From NCBI RefSeq assembly GCF_014645735.1, contig NZ_BMMH01000004.1, positions 62,001 through 126,000 of the forward strand: a stretch of 64,000 nucleotides of DNA, written 5' to 3'. Shown here in pieces: positions 54,139-63,767 of the stretch. A model generated the notes under the pieces. It saw only the letters and a list, made by a program, of their open reading frames with translations, had not been told where the DNA came from and ran no database searches. The stretch comes from Nocardia jinanensis. Its GTDB lineage: Bacteria > Actinomycetota > Actinomycetes > Mycobacteriales > Mycobacteriaceae. How positions within the stretch are numbered: the stretch's first letter is position 1; each line of letters opens with the position of its first letter. Both the position numbers and the translations under genes were made by a program.

Positions 54139-54450
54139 CCTGGTCTCTGCCCCTTCGGAGTCCGGAATACGGTATCCATTGTGACCAGGTGACACGTGTT
54201 CCCGCACCATTGTGTGTGATATTCCGATATGTAATTCGAGGGCTTGCGCGGGGAACCGCGGTGATATACCCGGGACGGGACCCATCGGCCGCCGAATGTG
54301 ACCGAGGCACACTGGCCGGGTACGCGACGGCGCCTACCATGGGAGCCGCATTACCATGAAGCAAGCTGCGGCTACGCGGTCCGTGACACCGACCGCGCCG
54401 CCGTGCACATCGGAGCCGAAACCGACCGACCCAGAGGACTGACGAGACTC

Positions 54451-57297
54451 GTGCCTGCGCTGACACTGACGAGGTTGCTACGTTTTGGTGAGGGTCGCAT
54501 GGTCAAGCGGCTCTCCCATCTCGCCGACGAGGTGCTCGGTCTCGAAGGCGAGTACGAGGACCTCACCGATACCGAGCTGCGTGCCAAGACCGACGAGTTC
54601 CGCGAGCGTTACGCGGACGGGGAATCGCTCGACGATCTACTGCTGGAGGCGTTCGCGGTGGCGCGCGAGGCCTCATGGCGGGTGCTGCAGCAGAAGCACT
54701 ACAGGGTGCAGATCATGGGTGGTGCCGCGCTGCATCTGGGCAATATCTCGGAGATGAAGACAGGTGAGGGCAAAACCCTGACCTCGGTCCTGCCCGCCTA
54801 TCTGAACGCGATCAGCGGCGACGGTGTGCATATCGTCACGACCAACGACTACCTGGCCAAACGTGACTCCGAGTGGATGGGCCGGGTGCACCGTTTCCTC
54901 GGTCTCGAGGTGGGCGCGATCCTGGCCGGCATGACGCCGCCGCAGCGGCGCGCGGCCTACCACGCCGATATCACCTACGGCACCAACAACGAATTCGGCT
55001 TCGACTATCTGCGCGACAATATGACCCATTCGCTGGACGATCTGGTTCAGCGCGGACACAATTTCGCCGTGGTCGACGAGGTCGACTCCATTCTGATCGA
55101 CGAGGCGCGTACTCCTCTCATCATCTCCGGCCCGGCGGACGCTTCCAGCAAGTGGTATGCGGAATTTGCCCGAATCGCCCCATTACTGAAAAAAGATCTC
55201 CACTACGAGGTCGATATCAAGAAACGCACCATCGGCGTGCACGAGGCGGGTGTGGAATTCGTCGAGGACCAGCTCGGTATCGACAATCTCTACGAGGCCG
55301 CGAACTCCCCGCTGGTGAGCTACCTGAACAACTCCGTCAAGGCCAAGGAGCTCTACACCAAGGACAAGGACTACATCGTCCGCGACGGCGAAGTGATCAT
55401 CGTCGACGAGTTCACCGGGCGCATCCTGGTCGGCCGTCGCTACAACGAGGGCATGCACCAGGCGATCGAGGCCAAGGAAGAGGTCGAGATCCAGCCGGAG
55501 AACCAGACCCTGGCCACCATCACGCTGCAGAACTACTTCCGCCTCTACGACAAACTCTCCGGTATGACCGGTACCGCCGAAACCGAGGCGGCCGAGTTGC
55601 ACCAGATCTACAGCCTGGGTGTCATCCCGATCCCGACCAACAAGCCGCCGATCCGTATCGACCAGGCCGACCTGATCTACAAGACCGAAGAGGCCAAGTT
55701 CAACGCGGTGGTCGACGATGTGGTGGAACGCCATGAGGCGGGCCAGCCGGTGCTGATCGGTACCACCAGCGTGGACCGTTCGGAGTATCTGTCCAAACAG
55801 CTCACCAAACGCGGCGTTCCGCACAATGTGCTCAACGCGAAGTTCCACGAGAAGGAAGCGCAGATCATCGCCGAGGCGGGCCGCCCCGGCACGGTGACCG
55901 TCGCGACGAATATGGCCGGCCGCGGTACCGATATCGTGCTCGGCGGTAACCCCGACATCATCACCGACACCCTGCTGCGCCAGCAGGGCCTGGACCCGGT
56001 GAACACGCCCGAGGAATATCAGGCCAACTGGTTCCACGCGCTGGAGAAGGTCAAGAAACAGGTCGCCGAGGACGCCGAGGCGGTGAAGGATGCCGGCGGT
56101 CTCTATGTGCTCGGTACCGAACGCCACGATTCCCGGCGTATCGACAACCAGCTGCGCGGTCGTTCCGGTCGTCAGGGCGACCCGGGCGAGTCCCGCTTCT
56201 ACCTGTCGCTCGGTGACGAACTCATGCGCCGCTTCAACGGCGCGGCGCTGGAGTCGATCATGACCCGGCTCAACCTGCCCGACGATGTACCGATCGAGGC
56301 GAAGATGGTCTCCAAGGCCATCAAGAGCGCACAGACCCAGGTCGAGCAGCAGAACTTCGAGATCCGCAAGAACGTGCTCAAGTACGACGAGGTGATGAAC
56401 CAGCAGCGCACCATCATCTACGACGAGCGCAACCAGATCCTGCGCGGCGAGGATATGGAGGGCCAGGTCCAGAGCATGATCACCGATGTGGTCACCGCGT
56501 ACGTGGACGGCGCCACCGCCGAGGGCTATGTGGAGGACTGGGATCTCGACAAGCTGTGGAGCGCACTGAAAACTCTCTACCCGGTGAGCTTGAACCATCG
56601 CGACGTCACCGGTGAGACCGAGGTCGGTGAAGCCGGTGAACTCACCCGCGACGATCTGCTCGATACGTTGCTCGACGATGCCCACGCCGCCTATGAGCAG
56701 CGTGAGTCCGAGATCGACGGGATGGCGGGCGAAGGCAGTATGCGCACGCTGGAACGTCAGGTGCTGCTGTCGGTGCTGGACCGGAAATGGCGTGAGCATC
56801 TCTACGAGATGGACTACCTGAAGGAAGGTATCGGCCTGCGCGCGATGGCCCAGCGCGATCCGCTGGTCGAGTACCAGCGTGAGGGCTTCGATATGTTCGC
56901 CAACATGCTGGAGGGGTTGAAGGAGGACGCGGTCGGCATCCTGTTCAACGTCCAGGTGGAGGTCCAGCAGCCCCAGCCCGAGGGCGTTCAGGTGGATTCC
57001 GGGCTGCGCTCCCCGATCGGCTCGCAGCCGGTGCCGCCGAGCAGTCAGTACCCCACGGAGAAGCTTCCGATCATCAACGGTGCGCCGCCGGCGCTGCGCG
57101 CTCGTGGTATCGGCGATTCGGGCCCGCGGGGTCTGAGCTACTCGGGACCGGACGAGGGTGGCCGCACCGCGGTGCACAGCGATGCGGAGGAGTACGGCGA
57201 CGATGCCCCGACACAGGGCACTCGCCGGGAACGCCGCGAGGCAGCCCGGGCCCAGACGAAACAGGGCCGGGGGCCGAAGACTCCGCGGAAGCACTGA
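54451..57297 (+). CDS. secA: preprotein translocase ATPase SecA1
   Basis: This 948-residue SecA motor for Sec-dependent export has Walker [11 protein letters not shown] near 103-112, the [12 protein letters not shown]alker B region near 210-221 and the [18 protein letters not shown] helicase motif near 489-506. A preprotein cross-linking domain and a disordered C-terminus (Gly/Arg/Pro-rich, ending KTPRKH) complete it. The C-terminal zinc finger of E. coli SecA is missing, as in mycobacterial SecA1. GTG 54451 gives [17 protein letters not shown], matching the SecA1 N-terminus. Confidence 0.97.
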   Translation: MPALTLTRLLRFGEGRMVKRLSHLADEVLGLEGEYEDLTDTELRAKTDEFRERYADGESLDDLLLEAFAVAREASWRVLQQKHYRVQIMGGAALHLGNISEMKTGEGKTLTSVLPAYLNAISGDGVHIVTTNDYLAKRDSEWMGRVHRFLGLEVGAILAGMTPPQRRAAYHADITYGTNNEFGFDYLRDNMTHSLDDLVQRGHNFAVVDEVDSILIDEARTPLIISGPADASSKWYAEFARIAPLLKKDLHYEVDIKKRTIGVHEAGVEFVEDQLGIDNLYEAANSPLVSYLNNSVKAKELYTKDKDYIVRDGEVIIVDEFTGRILVGRRYNEGMHQAIEAKEEVEIQPENQTLATITLQNYFRLYDKLSGMTGTAETEAAELHQIYSLGVIPIPTNKPPIRIDQADLIYKTEEAKFNAVVDDVVERHEAGQPVLIGTTSVDRSEYLSKQLTKRGVPHNVLNAKFHEKEAQIIAEAGRPGTVTVATNMAGRGTDIVLGGNPDIITDTLLRQQGLDPVNTPEEYQANWFHALEKVKKQVAEDAEAVKDAGGLYVLGTERHDSRRIDNQLRGRSGRQGDPGESRFYLSLGDELMRRFNGAALESIMTRLNLPDDVPIEAKMVSKAIKSAQTQVEQQNFEIRKNVLKYDEVMNQQRTIIYDERNQILRGEDMEGQVQSMITDVVTAYVDGATAEGYVEDWDLDKLWSALKTLYPVSLNHRDVTGETEVGEAGELTRDDLLDTLLDDAHAAYEQRESEIDGMAGEGSMRTLERQVLLSVLDRKWREHLYEMDYLKEGIGLRAMAQRDPLVEYQREGFDMFANMLEGLKEDAVGILFNVQVEVQQPQPEGVQVDSGLRSPIGSQPVPPSSQYPTEKLPIINGAPPALRARGIGDSGPRGLSYSGPDEGGRTAVHSDAEEYGDDAPTQGTRRERREAARAQTKQGRGPKTPRKH

Positions 57298-57307
57298 TCC
57301 GGAACCG

Positions 57308-57343
57308 GCGGCGCCGCTCCCCTGGAAAGGGGAGCGGCGCCGC
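57308..57343 (+). terminator. terminator-like hairpin after secA
   Basis: A perfect 15-base inverted repeat (GCGGCGCCGCTCCCC / GGGGAGCGGCGCCGC) with a TGGAAA loop begins 11 bases after the secA stop. No U-tract is present. Confidence 0.85.
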
Positions 57344-57379
57344 TGTATCGGGGGTCCGGAATACCCGGGGGACTCCGGC

Positions 57380-57769
57380 TCAGCTCATCACGGTGTACTG
57401 CGGGCAGTAGACCCTGACCGCGGCTTCCAGGAACATATAGGGATACTCCACGAACGGCCGCGCCTCCTCGGCGAGGTAGGAGCGGTTCGCCGCGGTGTTA
57501 CCGGAGGTGCCGAGGTACTCGCACTGGGCGTGTGCGAGGGCGATCGCCGCGTCCTGGAGTTGGCGGGTCTCGTCGTCGAACGCACTGGCCCGGAGGAATT
57601 CCCGGTCCGCGAAGGGTAGCTGCGCGACGGAGTCGTCCTTGCCCGCCGGGCTGTGCACACCCGTGGAACCCGGCCGCGAGACGCCGGGGTAGGGGTGTGC
57701 GTAGGCACTGGAGAAGCTGCCGAACACGAGCGCGGATGCGACCGCGCCGATGGCCAGAGTTTTGAGCAT
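57380..57769 (-). CDS. DUF732 family secreted protein
   Basis: This 129-residue protein has a Sec signal peptide (LAIGAVASALVFGSFSSAYA, cleaved after AYA) and a helical mature part with two Cys (AQCEYL and VYCPQY) as in DUF732 proteins, which are common in mycolata and of unknown role. ATG 57769 has AAGGA at good spacing. It converges with secA. The 371-base region upstream separates it from the ABC-importer operon in the opposite direction. Confidence 0.88.
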   Translation of the reverse strand: MLKTLAIGAVASALVFGSFSSAYAHPYPGVSRPGSTGVHSPAGKDDSVAQLPFADREFLRASAFDDETRQLQDAAIALAHAQCEYLGTSGNTAANRSYLAEEARPFVEYPYMFLEAAVRVYCPQYTVMS

Positions 57770-58140
57770 CGTTCCTTCTGTGTTCGATAGTGCGGGACGG
57801 GATGGGCAGGCGGGCCCGCCACGACAGCTCGGGCCGGACTGTCGCGCCGACGTCTCGTTGCCGTCTCGGCCGAATAACTTCGGTGCGTGCCGCATATTAA
57901 CTCGCCGCCGAGCTGCTGGTTTGCTGATTTACGCTGCGTCGCCGAACATCCCATCAATTCAGCTGATCGATTTCCTGGAATATGCGGTAGCCGGAGGTTT
58001 CCCGGGCGCCGCGACCGAGGCCGCACCGGGTGGGCAGAAGGCGGCAGGTTTGGATTCGCCCTGAGGGAAAGGGTTCGCAGGCGCGGTCGCGAACCGCACG
58101 ATAGCCGGGCAGCACAACCACATCACAAGGGACAGAACCC
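57770..58140. promoter_or_regulatory. divergent promoter region, DUF732 / organosulfur importer
   Basis: No gene is seen in this 371-base gap. It contains a less GC-rich stretch (57880-57990) likely to hold promoters, and an inverted pair GGTTCGC / GCGAACC (58072-58078 and 58089-58095) about 50 bases before the importer start. No riboswitch could be recognised. Confidence 0.45.
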
Positions 58141-59238
58141 ATGCCAGTACGCCCGGATACGATACGCAGACACCGTCGGCCGTCGGCCGTCGTATGCCTG
58201 GCGGCGCTCAGCGCCCTCGTGATGCTGCTGAGCGCGTGCGGCGCGGGTGGCGAGGCGGCCAAAACGGCCGACGGGAAGACGATCCTGCGGTATCAGGGCT
58301 GGTCCGGGAAGGTGGCATTCCACGAACTGGCCGCCGACCTCGGCTACTACGACAAGATCCAGCTCGAGTGGGTCGGCGACACCACCAGCGGCCCGCAGGA
58401 CATTCAGTCCGCGGCCACCGGCGAGATCGAATTCGGCTCGGCGTTCAACGGTGCCGTCGTCAAACTCAACGCCGCCGGTGCCCCCATCACGTCGGTGCTC
58501 AGCTCCTACGGCGCCGACGCGAACGAGTACACCGGGTACTACGTGCTGGAGAACAGCCCCATCCGGTCGGCCCGCGATCTGATCGGCAAGAAGATCGGGA
58601 TGAACACCCTCGGTGCGCACCACGAATTCCTCACCCGCGAATGGCTCGCGCAGCAGGGACTGGCCCCCGACGAGATCAAGTCGGTACAGCTGGTGGTGGT
58701 ACCGCCGGTGAACACCGAGCAGGCGCTGCGCGAGGGGCAGATCGATGTCGCCACGTTGAGCTCGATCCAGCGGGAGAGTGCCCTCGATCGGGGTGGTATC
58801 CGGCCCCTGTTCACCGACCGGGACCTGTTCGGCGCGTTCAGCTACGGCACTTACGTGATGCGCGACGATTTCATCGCCGCCAACCCCGAGGCCGTACGCG
58901 ATTTCGTGCAGGGAACAGCGCGCGCCATCCGCTGGACCCAGATCCATCCGAGGGAAGAAGTGGTGGCCCGTTTCCTCGACATCATTCAGAAGCGGGGCCG
59001 CACGGAAAGTGCCGAACCCGTGAAGTACTGGCGCAGTTCCGGGATCCCGGTGCCGGGTGCGGTGATCGCCGAACGCGAGTTGCAGATCTGGATCGACTGG
59101 CTGGTCCGCAACGGCGAACTCGACGAAGGCAAGCTGACGGCCCGCGACCTCTATACCAACGAGTACAACCCATACGCCAACGGCACCTACCCCGCCGACG
59201 GTGGACCCGACGGACAAGCATTGGCCGGTGAGAAATGA
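58141..59238 (+). CDS. SsuA/TauA-type ABC substrate-binding lipoprotein
   Basis: This 365-residue lipoprotein has a lipobox in LMLLSACG (Cys about residue 33) and the periplasmic-binding fold of the sulfonate/nitrate/taurine group (ILRYQGWSGKVAFHELAADLGYYDK and an ATGEIEFGSAF segment). It probably binds an organosulfur, aliphatic sulfonate or related small anion outside the cell. It is the first of four genes; the ATPase gene start overlaps its stop by 4 bases. The exact ligand cannot be told. Confidence 0.88.
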   Translation: MPVRPDTIRRHRRPSAVVCLAALSALVMLLSACGAGGEAAKTADGKTILRYQGWSGKVAFHELAADLGYYDKIQLEWVGDTTSGPQDIQSAATGEIEFGSAFNGAVVKLNAAGAPITSVLSSYGADANEYTGYYVLENSPIRSARDLIGKKIGMNTLGAHHEFLTREWLAQQGLAPDEIKSVQLVVVPPVNTEQALREGQIDVATLSSIQRESALDRGGIRPLFTDRDLFGAFSYGTYVMRDDFIAANPEAVRDFVQGTARAIRWTQIHPREEVVARFLDIIQKRGRTESAEPVKYWRSSGIPVPGAVIAERELQIWIDWLVRNGELDEGKLTARDLYTNEYNPYANGTYPADGGPDGQALAGEK

Positions 59239-60065
59239 GCACGACGCCCAAACTCCGCCTGGACGGGGTGACCAAGAAGTTCCCGATCCGGGGCCAGAAG
59301 ACCGATCTCACCGCGGTCGAGGATATAACCCTCGACCTCGCGGCCGGGGAGTTCCTGGTGCTCGTGGGGCCCAGCGGTTGCGGTAAATCCACGCTGCTCG
59401 ATCTGCTGGGCGGCCTGAGCACCCCGACCTCCGGGCAGATCCTGCTCGACGGCAAGCCGATCACCGGGCCCGGTCTGGATCGGGGGATCGTCTTCCAGCA
59501 GTACGCGCTGCTGCCGTGGCGCAGCGCCCGCCGCAATATCGAGTTCGGGCTGGAGGCCAAGGGCGTGCCCAGGGCCGAACGCCGGGAACGCGCCGAGCAC
59601 TATCTCGAACTGGTCGGGCTGGCCGGGTTCGCCGACCGCTACCCGCACGAACTGTCCGGCGGTATGAAACAGCGCGTCGCGATCGCCCGCAGCCTGGCCT
59701 TCGATCCCGAAGTGCTGCTGATGGACGAACCGTTCGCCGCGCTCGACGCGCAGACCCGGGAATCGCTGCAGGACGAGCTGCTGCGGATCTGGGAGCGCAC
59801 CGGCAAGACGATCCTGTTCATCACCCACGGCATCGACGAAGCGATCTATCTGGGGCAGCGGGTCGCTGTGCTCACCTCCCGTCCCGGCCGGGTCAAAACG
59901 GTGGTCGATATCGATATCGATCGCACCGCCGAGGACATTCGCTCCGGTGCGGAGTTCCGCGCTCTGCGCCACCGGATCTGGTCCCTGCTGCACGACGAGG
60001 TCGAGCGCGCCCGCACGCTCGAACTCGCCGATATCTCGACGACCGAAGAGGTTCAGCATGTCTAG
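59235..60065 (+). CDS. SsuB-type ABC importer ATPase
   Basis: This 276-residue ATP-binding subunit has Walker A GPSGCGKST near 49-57, LSGGMKQRVAIARSL signature near 140-154, Walker B LLMDEPFAALD near 162-172 and a switch His in FITHG. It has the shape of sulfonate/nitrate importers. The ATG overlaps the previous stop by 4 bases and the permease start overlaps its end by 8 bases. Confidence 0.92.
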   Translation: MSTTPKLRLDGVTKKFPIRGQKTDLTAVEDITLDLAAGEFLVLVGPSGCGKSTLLDLLGGLSTPTSGQILLDGKPITGPGLDRGIVFQQYALLPWRSARRNIEFGLEAKGVPRAERRERAEHYLELVGLAGFADRYPHELSGGMKQRVAIARSLAFDPEVLLMDEPFAALDAQTRESLQDELLRIWERTGKTILFITHGIDEAIYLGQRVAVLTSRPGRVKTVVDIDIDRTAEDIRSGAEFRALRHRIWSLLHDEVERARTLELADISTTEEVQHV

Positions 60066-60936
60066 CGCTCTCGCCACCGGCACTCTCGACGCGCCGCGCG
60101 CCACCGGGACCGAGCCGGCTCGTACGCGGCCCGCGGCACCGGCGAATACCTCGGGGCGCCGGATAGGGCAGCGGCTGGCCGGGCTGGCCTGGCGGGTGGC
60201 GAAACCGTCGATCGCGATCCTGGCCTTCCTGGCGCTCTGGGAGATCGCGCCCCGGGCAGGTCTGGTCGACAAGGTTTTCCTGCCGCCGTTCACCGAGGTC
60301 GCCGCGACCTTCTTCGAGCTGACCGCCAACGGGCAGCTGTGGGAACACGTATCGACCAGTCTGTCCCGCGCGCTCACCGGATTCGTGATCGCGGCGGCGA
60401 TCGCGGTACCGCTGGGGGTCGCGATCGCGTGGTACCAGCCGGTGGCCGATTTCCTGAATCCGGTTCTCGAACTGTTCCGTAATACGGCGGCACTGGCACT
60501 GCTCCCGGTGTTCATCCTGATCCTGGGTATCGGTGAGACCTCGAAGGTGGCGCTGGTGATCTACGCCTGCGCCTTCCCGATCCTGCTCAACACCATCTCC
60601 GGGGTGCGCACGGTCGAACCGCTACTCATCAAATCGGCGCGGTCGCTCGGGTTCTCCCAGATCGCGCTGGTCTACAAGGTGGTGTTACCGGCGGCGGTGC
60701 CGACCATCTTCACCGGTCTGCGGATGGCCGCGGCCTCCTCGATCCTGGTGCTCATCGCGGCCGAGATGGTCGGCGCCAAGGCCGGACTGGGGTACCTGAT
60801 CACCGCCGCGCAGCTCAACTTCCAGATTCCCGATATGTATGCGGGGATCATCGCCATCGCGCTGGTCGGCCTGGTCTTCAACGCCGTCCTGGTGTTCGTC
60901 GAGCGTCGGCTGTCCAGCTGGCGCGTTGCCCTCTAG
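60058..60936 (+). CDS. SsuC-type ABC importer permease
   Basis: This 292-residue membrane subunit has about six transmembrane helices and the family EAA-like loop (LLIKSARSLGFSQIALVYKVVLP). The N-terminal 40 residues are Ala/Thr/Pro-rich and cytoplasmic. It completes an SsuABC-type importer. The overlap with the ATPase gene and an 11-base gap to the next gene support one operon. The monooxygenase downstream suggests that the imported compound is oxidised at once. Confidence 0.92.
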   Translation: MSSALATGTLDAPRATGTEPARTRPAAPANTSGRRIGQRLAGLAWRVAKPSIAILAFLALWEIAPRAGLVDKVFLPPFTEVAATFFELTANGQLWEHVSTSLSRALTGFVIAAAIAVPLGVAIAWYQPVADFLNPVLELFRNTAALALLPVFILILGIGETSKVALVIYACAFPILLNTISGVRTVEPLLIKSARSLGFSQIALVYKVVLPAAVPTIFTGLRMAAASSILVLIAAEMVGAKAGLGYLITAAQLNFQIPDMYAGIIAIALVGLVFNAVLVFVERRLSSWRVAL

Positions 60937-60946
60937 ACAGGTAGTG

Positions 60947-62284
60947 ATGTCGCACCAACTCCATCTCAACGCGTTCCTCATGGGTGTCGGCCACCACGAG
61001 GCGGCCTGGCGGCATCCGCGCACCGAGGCGCGCGATGTGCTGCGGGTCGGCCATTTCCAGGAACTCGCGCGGATCGCCGAACGTGGCAAGCTCGATTCGG
61101 TGTTCTTCGCCGACGGACTCGCGGTGGGGCCGCGGATCGAACGCAATACGCAGGCGGTCTTCGAACCGATCACTCTGCTGTCGGCCATGGCGGTGGTCAC
61201 CGAACACGTCGGTCTCATCGCCACCGCGTCCACCGGGTACAACGAGCCCTACAACCTCGCCCGCAAATTCGCCTCGCTCGATCAGATCAGCGGCGGGCGG
61301 GCCGGATGGAACATCGTCACCTCCGGCACCGCCGACGAAGCCGCCAATTTCGGCTACGACCAGGTCCCCGACCATGATGGGCGCTATGTACGGGCGGCGG
61401 AGTTCGTCGACGCCGCTGCGGCGCTGTGGGACTCCTGGGAGGCCGACGCCGTCGTGCTCGACGCCGAGTCCGGTGTTTTCGCCGATCCCGCCAAGGTGCA
61501 CACCGTCGATCACCACGGTGAACGGTTCAAGGTGCGTGGACCGCTCAATGTGCCGCCCTCGGCGCAGGGCCGCCCGCTGCTCGTGCAGGCCGGTTCCTCG
61601 GCCAGCGGTAAGGATTTCGCCGGGCGCTACGCCGAGGCCATTTTCACCGCGCAACGCTCGATCCCGGAGGGCCAGGAGTTCTATCGCGAGGTGAAGGCCC
61701 TGGCCGCCGGGCACGGACGCAACCCCGACGAGGTGAAGATCCTGCCCGGGATCGTGCCGTTCATCGCCGATACCGAAGACGCGGCGATTCGGCTCGAACA
61801 GGAGTTCACCGACCTGATCTCGCCGGAGTACTCGCTGCGCCAGCTCTCCCAGATGCTCGGCCTGGACCTGACCGATCATCCACTCGACGCACCGCTGCCC
61901 CCGCTGCCCCCGATCGAGCAGATCCGTGGCAACCAGAGCCGGTACCAGCTGGTCAAGGATCTGGCCGCCCGGGAATCGCTGACCGTGCGCAAGCTGATCG
62001 CCGCGCTCGGCGGCGGCCGCGGGCACCGCACCATCGCCGGGACCCCGCAGCAGATCGCCGACGATCTACAGGCCTGGTTCGAAGCGGGTGCCGCCGACGG
62101 ATTCAACGTGATGCCGCCGTATCTGCCGGGCGGGCTGGACGATTTCGTCGATCAGGTCGTTCCGATCCTGCAGGCACGCGGGCTGTTCCGCACCGAGTAC
62201 ACCGAGACCACGCTGCGCGGGCACTACGGGCTCGGCCGCCACACCGGCCGCTTCACCCCGGCCGCGGCCGGGGTCGGCGCGTAG
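60947..62284 (+). CDS. NtaA/SnaA/DszA-type FMN-dependent monooxygenase
   Basis: This 445-residue luciferase-like TIM-barrel protein of the NtaA/SnaA/DszA/DmoA group has ASTGYNEPYNLARKFASLD, SGGRAGWNIVTS and a QAGSSASGKDFAG segment, all typical. Such enzymes use FMNH2 from a separate reductase to open sulfones, sulfonates or aminopolycarboxylates. The ABC importer upstream makes an organosulfur substrate likely. No flavin reductase gene is adjacent. ATG 60947 is used; GTG 60944 is possible. Confidence 0.9.
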   Translation: MSHQLHLNAFLMGVGHHEAAWRHPRTEARDVLRVGHFQELARIAERGKLDSVFFADGLAVGPRIERNTQAVFEPITLLSAMAVVTEHVGLIATASTGYNEPYNLARKFASLDQISGGRAGWNIVTSGTADEAANFGYDQVPDHDGRYVRAAEFVDAAAALWDSWEADAVVLDAESGVFADPAKVHTVDHHGERFKVRGPLNVPPSAQGRPLLVQAGSSASGKDFAGRYAEAIFTAQRSIPEGQEFYREVKALAAGHGRNPDEVKILPGIVPFIADTEDAAIRLEQEFTDLISPEYSLRQLSQMLGLDLTDHPLDAPLPPLPPIEQIRGNQSRYQLVKDLAARESLTVRKLIAALGGGRGHRTIAGTPQQIADDLQAWFEAGAADGFNVMPPYLPGGLDDFVDQVVPILQARGLFRTEYTETTLRGHYGLGRHTGRFTPAAAGVGA

Positions 62285-62324
62285 CCGCGACCCGGCCACC
62301 CGTCCCGGCGACGGGAGGCGCGGA

Positions 62325-62678
62325 TCAGCGCGCGGCGGCGCGGACCAGGTCGATCAGTTCCGTTTCGTCGAGGTCGATGCGGCGGGCCGCGTCCACGAGT
62401 TGCCGGGCCAGGTCGATGACGGCGGCTCGTCCGTCGGGGATTCCGGCGCGGACCGTCGCCCCGCGCCCCCGGCGCAACTCGATCAGCCCTTCGTCGCGCA
62501 ACCGCTGATATCCGGCGAGCACGGTATGGATGCTGACGTCCAGCGAGGCGGCCAGTTCACGCGCGCCGGGCAACCGGGTTCCGGCGGGTGCGTCACCGTC
62601 GGCGATCGCTCGCCGTAGGCAGGCCGCGATCTGGTCGGCCAGCGGTTCCGGCCGTGCCGGGTCGACGCGGATCAGCAT
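62325..62678 (-). CDS. GntR-family (YtrA-type) regulator
   Basis: This 117-residue regulator has a GntR winged helix (LADQIAACLRRAIADGDAPAG then LAASLDVSIHTVLAGYQRL) and a very short C-terminal helix, as in the YtrA subfamily. The ATG at 62678 is the family start and lies 4 bases after the stop of the DUF1648 gene, so the two are cotranscribed. YtrA-type regulators normally repress their neighbouring membrane-protein gene. Confidence 0.9.
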   Translation of the reverse strand: MLIRVDPARPEPLADQIAACLRRAIADGDAPAGTRLPGARELAASLDVSIHTVLAGYQRLRDEGLIELRRGRGATVRAGIPDGRAAVIDLARQLVDAARRIDLDETELIDLVRAAAR

Positions 62679-62682
62679 CGGT

Positions 62683-63657
62683 TCAGTCCGCCCGTGCGAC
62701 AACACCGGCCAGCACACCCGCACCCGTTTCGGCGTCGTCGACCGAGACCGCGAACCGGCGGCCCGAACGGCGGGTCACCACGATTCCCGGTCCGGCGCGC
62801 AGTACGACGGCCGTGGCGCCCGGGATCAGCCGGATACCGTACCCGCCGTACCGCAGGGGTGAGATGTCCTCGGCCGAGACCTCGGTGATGTCCGCGGGGC
62901 GCAGCCGCCACCGCGGCAGGCCCAGCGGTCCGGTTCCCACGGTGAGGCCGCGCTGGTCCACGACGACCCGCACCAGTGCCAGATGCACGAGCAACACGCC
63001 GCTGAGTGCCAGCAGAATGCCGGTGAGCGGCTGCGCGACGAAGCCGAGCACCACACCCATGAGCACCGCGACCACCCCGGTCATCAGCATCCATGGCGAA
63101 GCCGCCCGCCGCGACCAGCTGACTCGTTCCGTACGTCCGATGGCGAGAGGTTCGGCCGGAGCCGGTGCCGCCGTGGTGACCGGGCTCGCCGGTGCCGCGA
63201 TCCAGCCCGCCGCGCCGAGCACCAGCCCGGCGAGCGCCGCGATCGCGAACGCCCAGCCGGACAGGGTGACCTGGGCGGGATCGGGCACGTCCAGGTTGGC
63301 GATCGTGGCTGCCAACATGATCACCCCGACGAATCCGCCCACGCCCCAGGAGGTTCCGACGAGCAGCCGGATCGGGTCCGCCGCGCTGTCGGCCCGGCGC
63401 AGCGGCGTGCCCCGGCGGACCCCGATCAGCAGGGTCGCGGCGAATACGATCGCCAGGCCGGCACCGAGGCCGGCGGAGACGAATATGGCCGGAACCCGCC
63501 CGGTGAACCCGTCGGCGCCGTCGGCCCCGAAATGGGTGGCCAGCGGATCGGGCAGCCGATCGGCTGCCGCGGCCAGCAGCACGATATCGGGAACGATGGC
63601 CAGGATGGGCGGTAGTCCGGCGAGCAGGCAGAGCCGGATCGAGCTCAGGGTGTTCAT
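62683..63657 (-). CDS. DUF1648-containing membrane protein
   Basis: This 324-residue integral membrane protein has about five to six hydrophobic helices, among them LLAGLPPILAIVPDIVLLAAA at the start. The DUF1648 motif (PDPLATHFGADGADGF) lies in the loop after helix 1, and a soluble C-terminal domain follows. ATG 63657 has a near-perfect AAGGAGGT ribosome site 4 bases upstream. It is paired with the YtrA-type regulator gene, a common arrangement with no proven function. Confidence 0.88.
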   Translation of the reverse strand: MNTLSSIRLCLLAGLPPILAIVPDIVLLAAAADRLPDPLATHFGADGADGFTGRVPAIFVSAGLGAGLAIVFAATLLIGVRRGTPLRRADSAADPIRLLVGTSWGVGGFVGVIMLAATIANLDVPDPAQVTLSGWAFAIAALAGLVLGAAGWIAAPASPVTTAAPAPAEPLAIGRTERVSWSRRAASPWMLMTGVVAVLMGVVLGFVAQPLTGILLALSGVLLVHLALVRVVVDQRGLTVGTGPLGLPRWRLRPADITEVSAEDISPLRYGGYGIRLIPGATAVVLRAGPGIVVTRRSGRRFAVSVDDAETGAGVLAGVVARAD

Positions 63658-63767
63658 GGGCACCTCCTTGTTATGGTTGAAGCATAATAAATGGCTCATT
63701 ATTCGGTTCGTTCGGTTCGGTCGCCGGTTCGGCAGGCTTGTCGGCCGGTGCGCGCACACTGATCCCC

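Noticed and set aside
55183..57294. 703-residue minus-strand frame across secA
   Set aside because: Antisense shadow of a complete SecA1.
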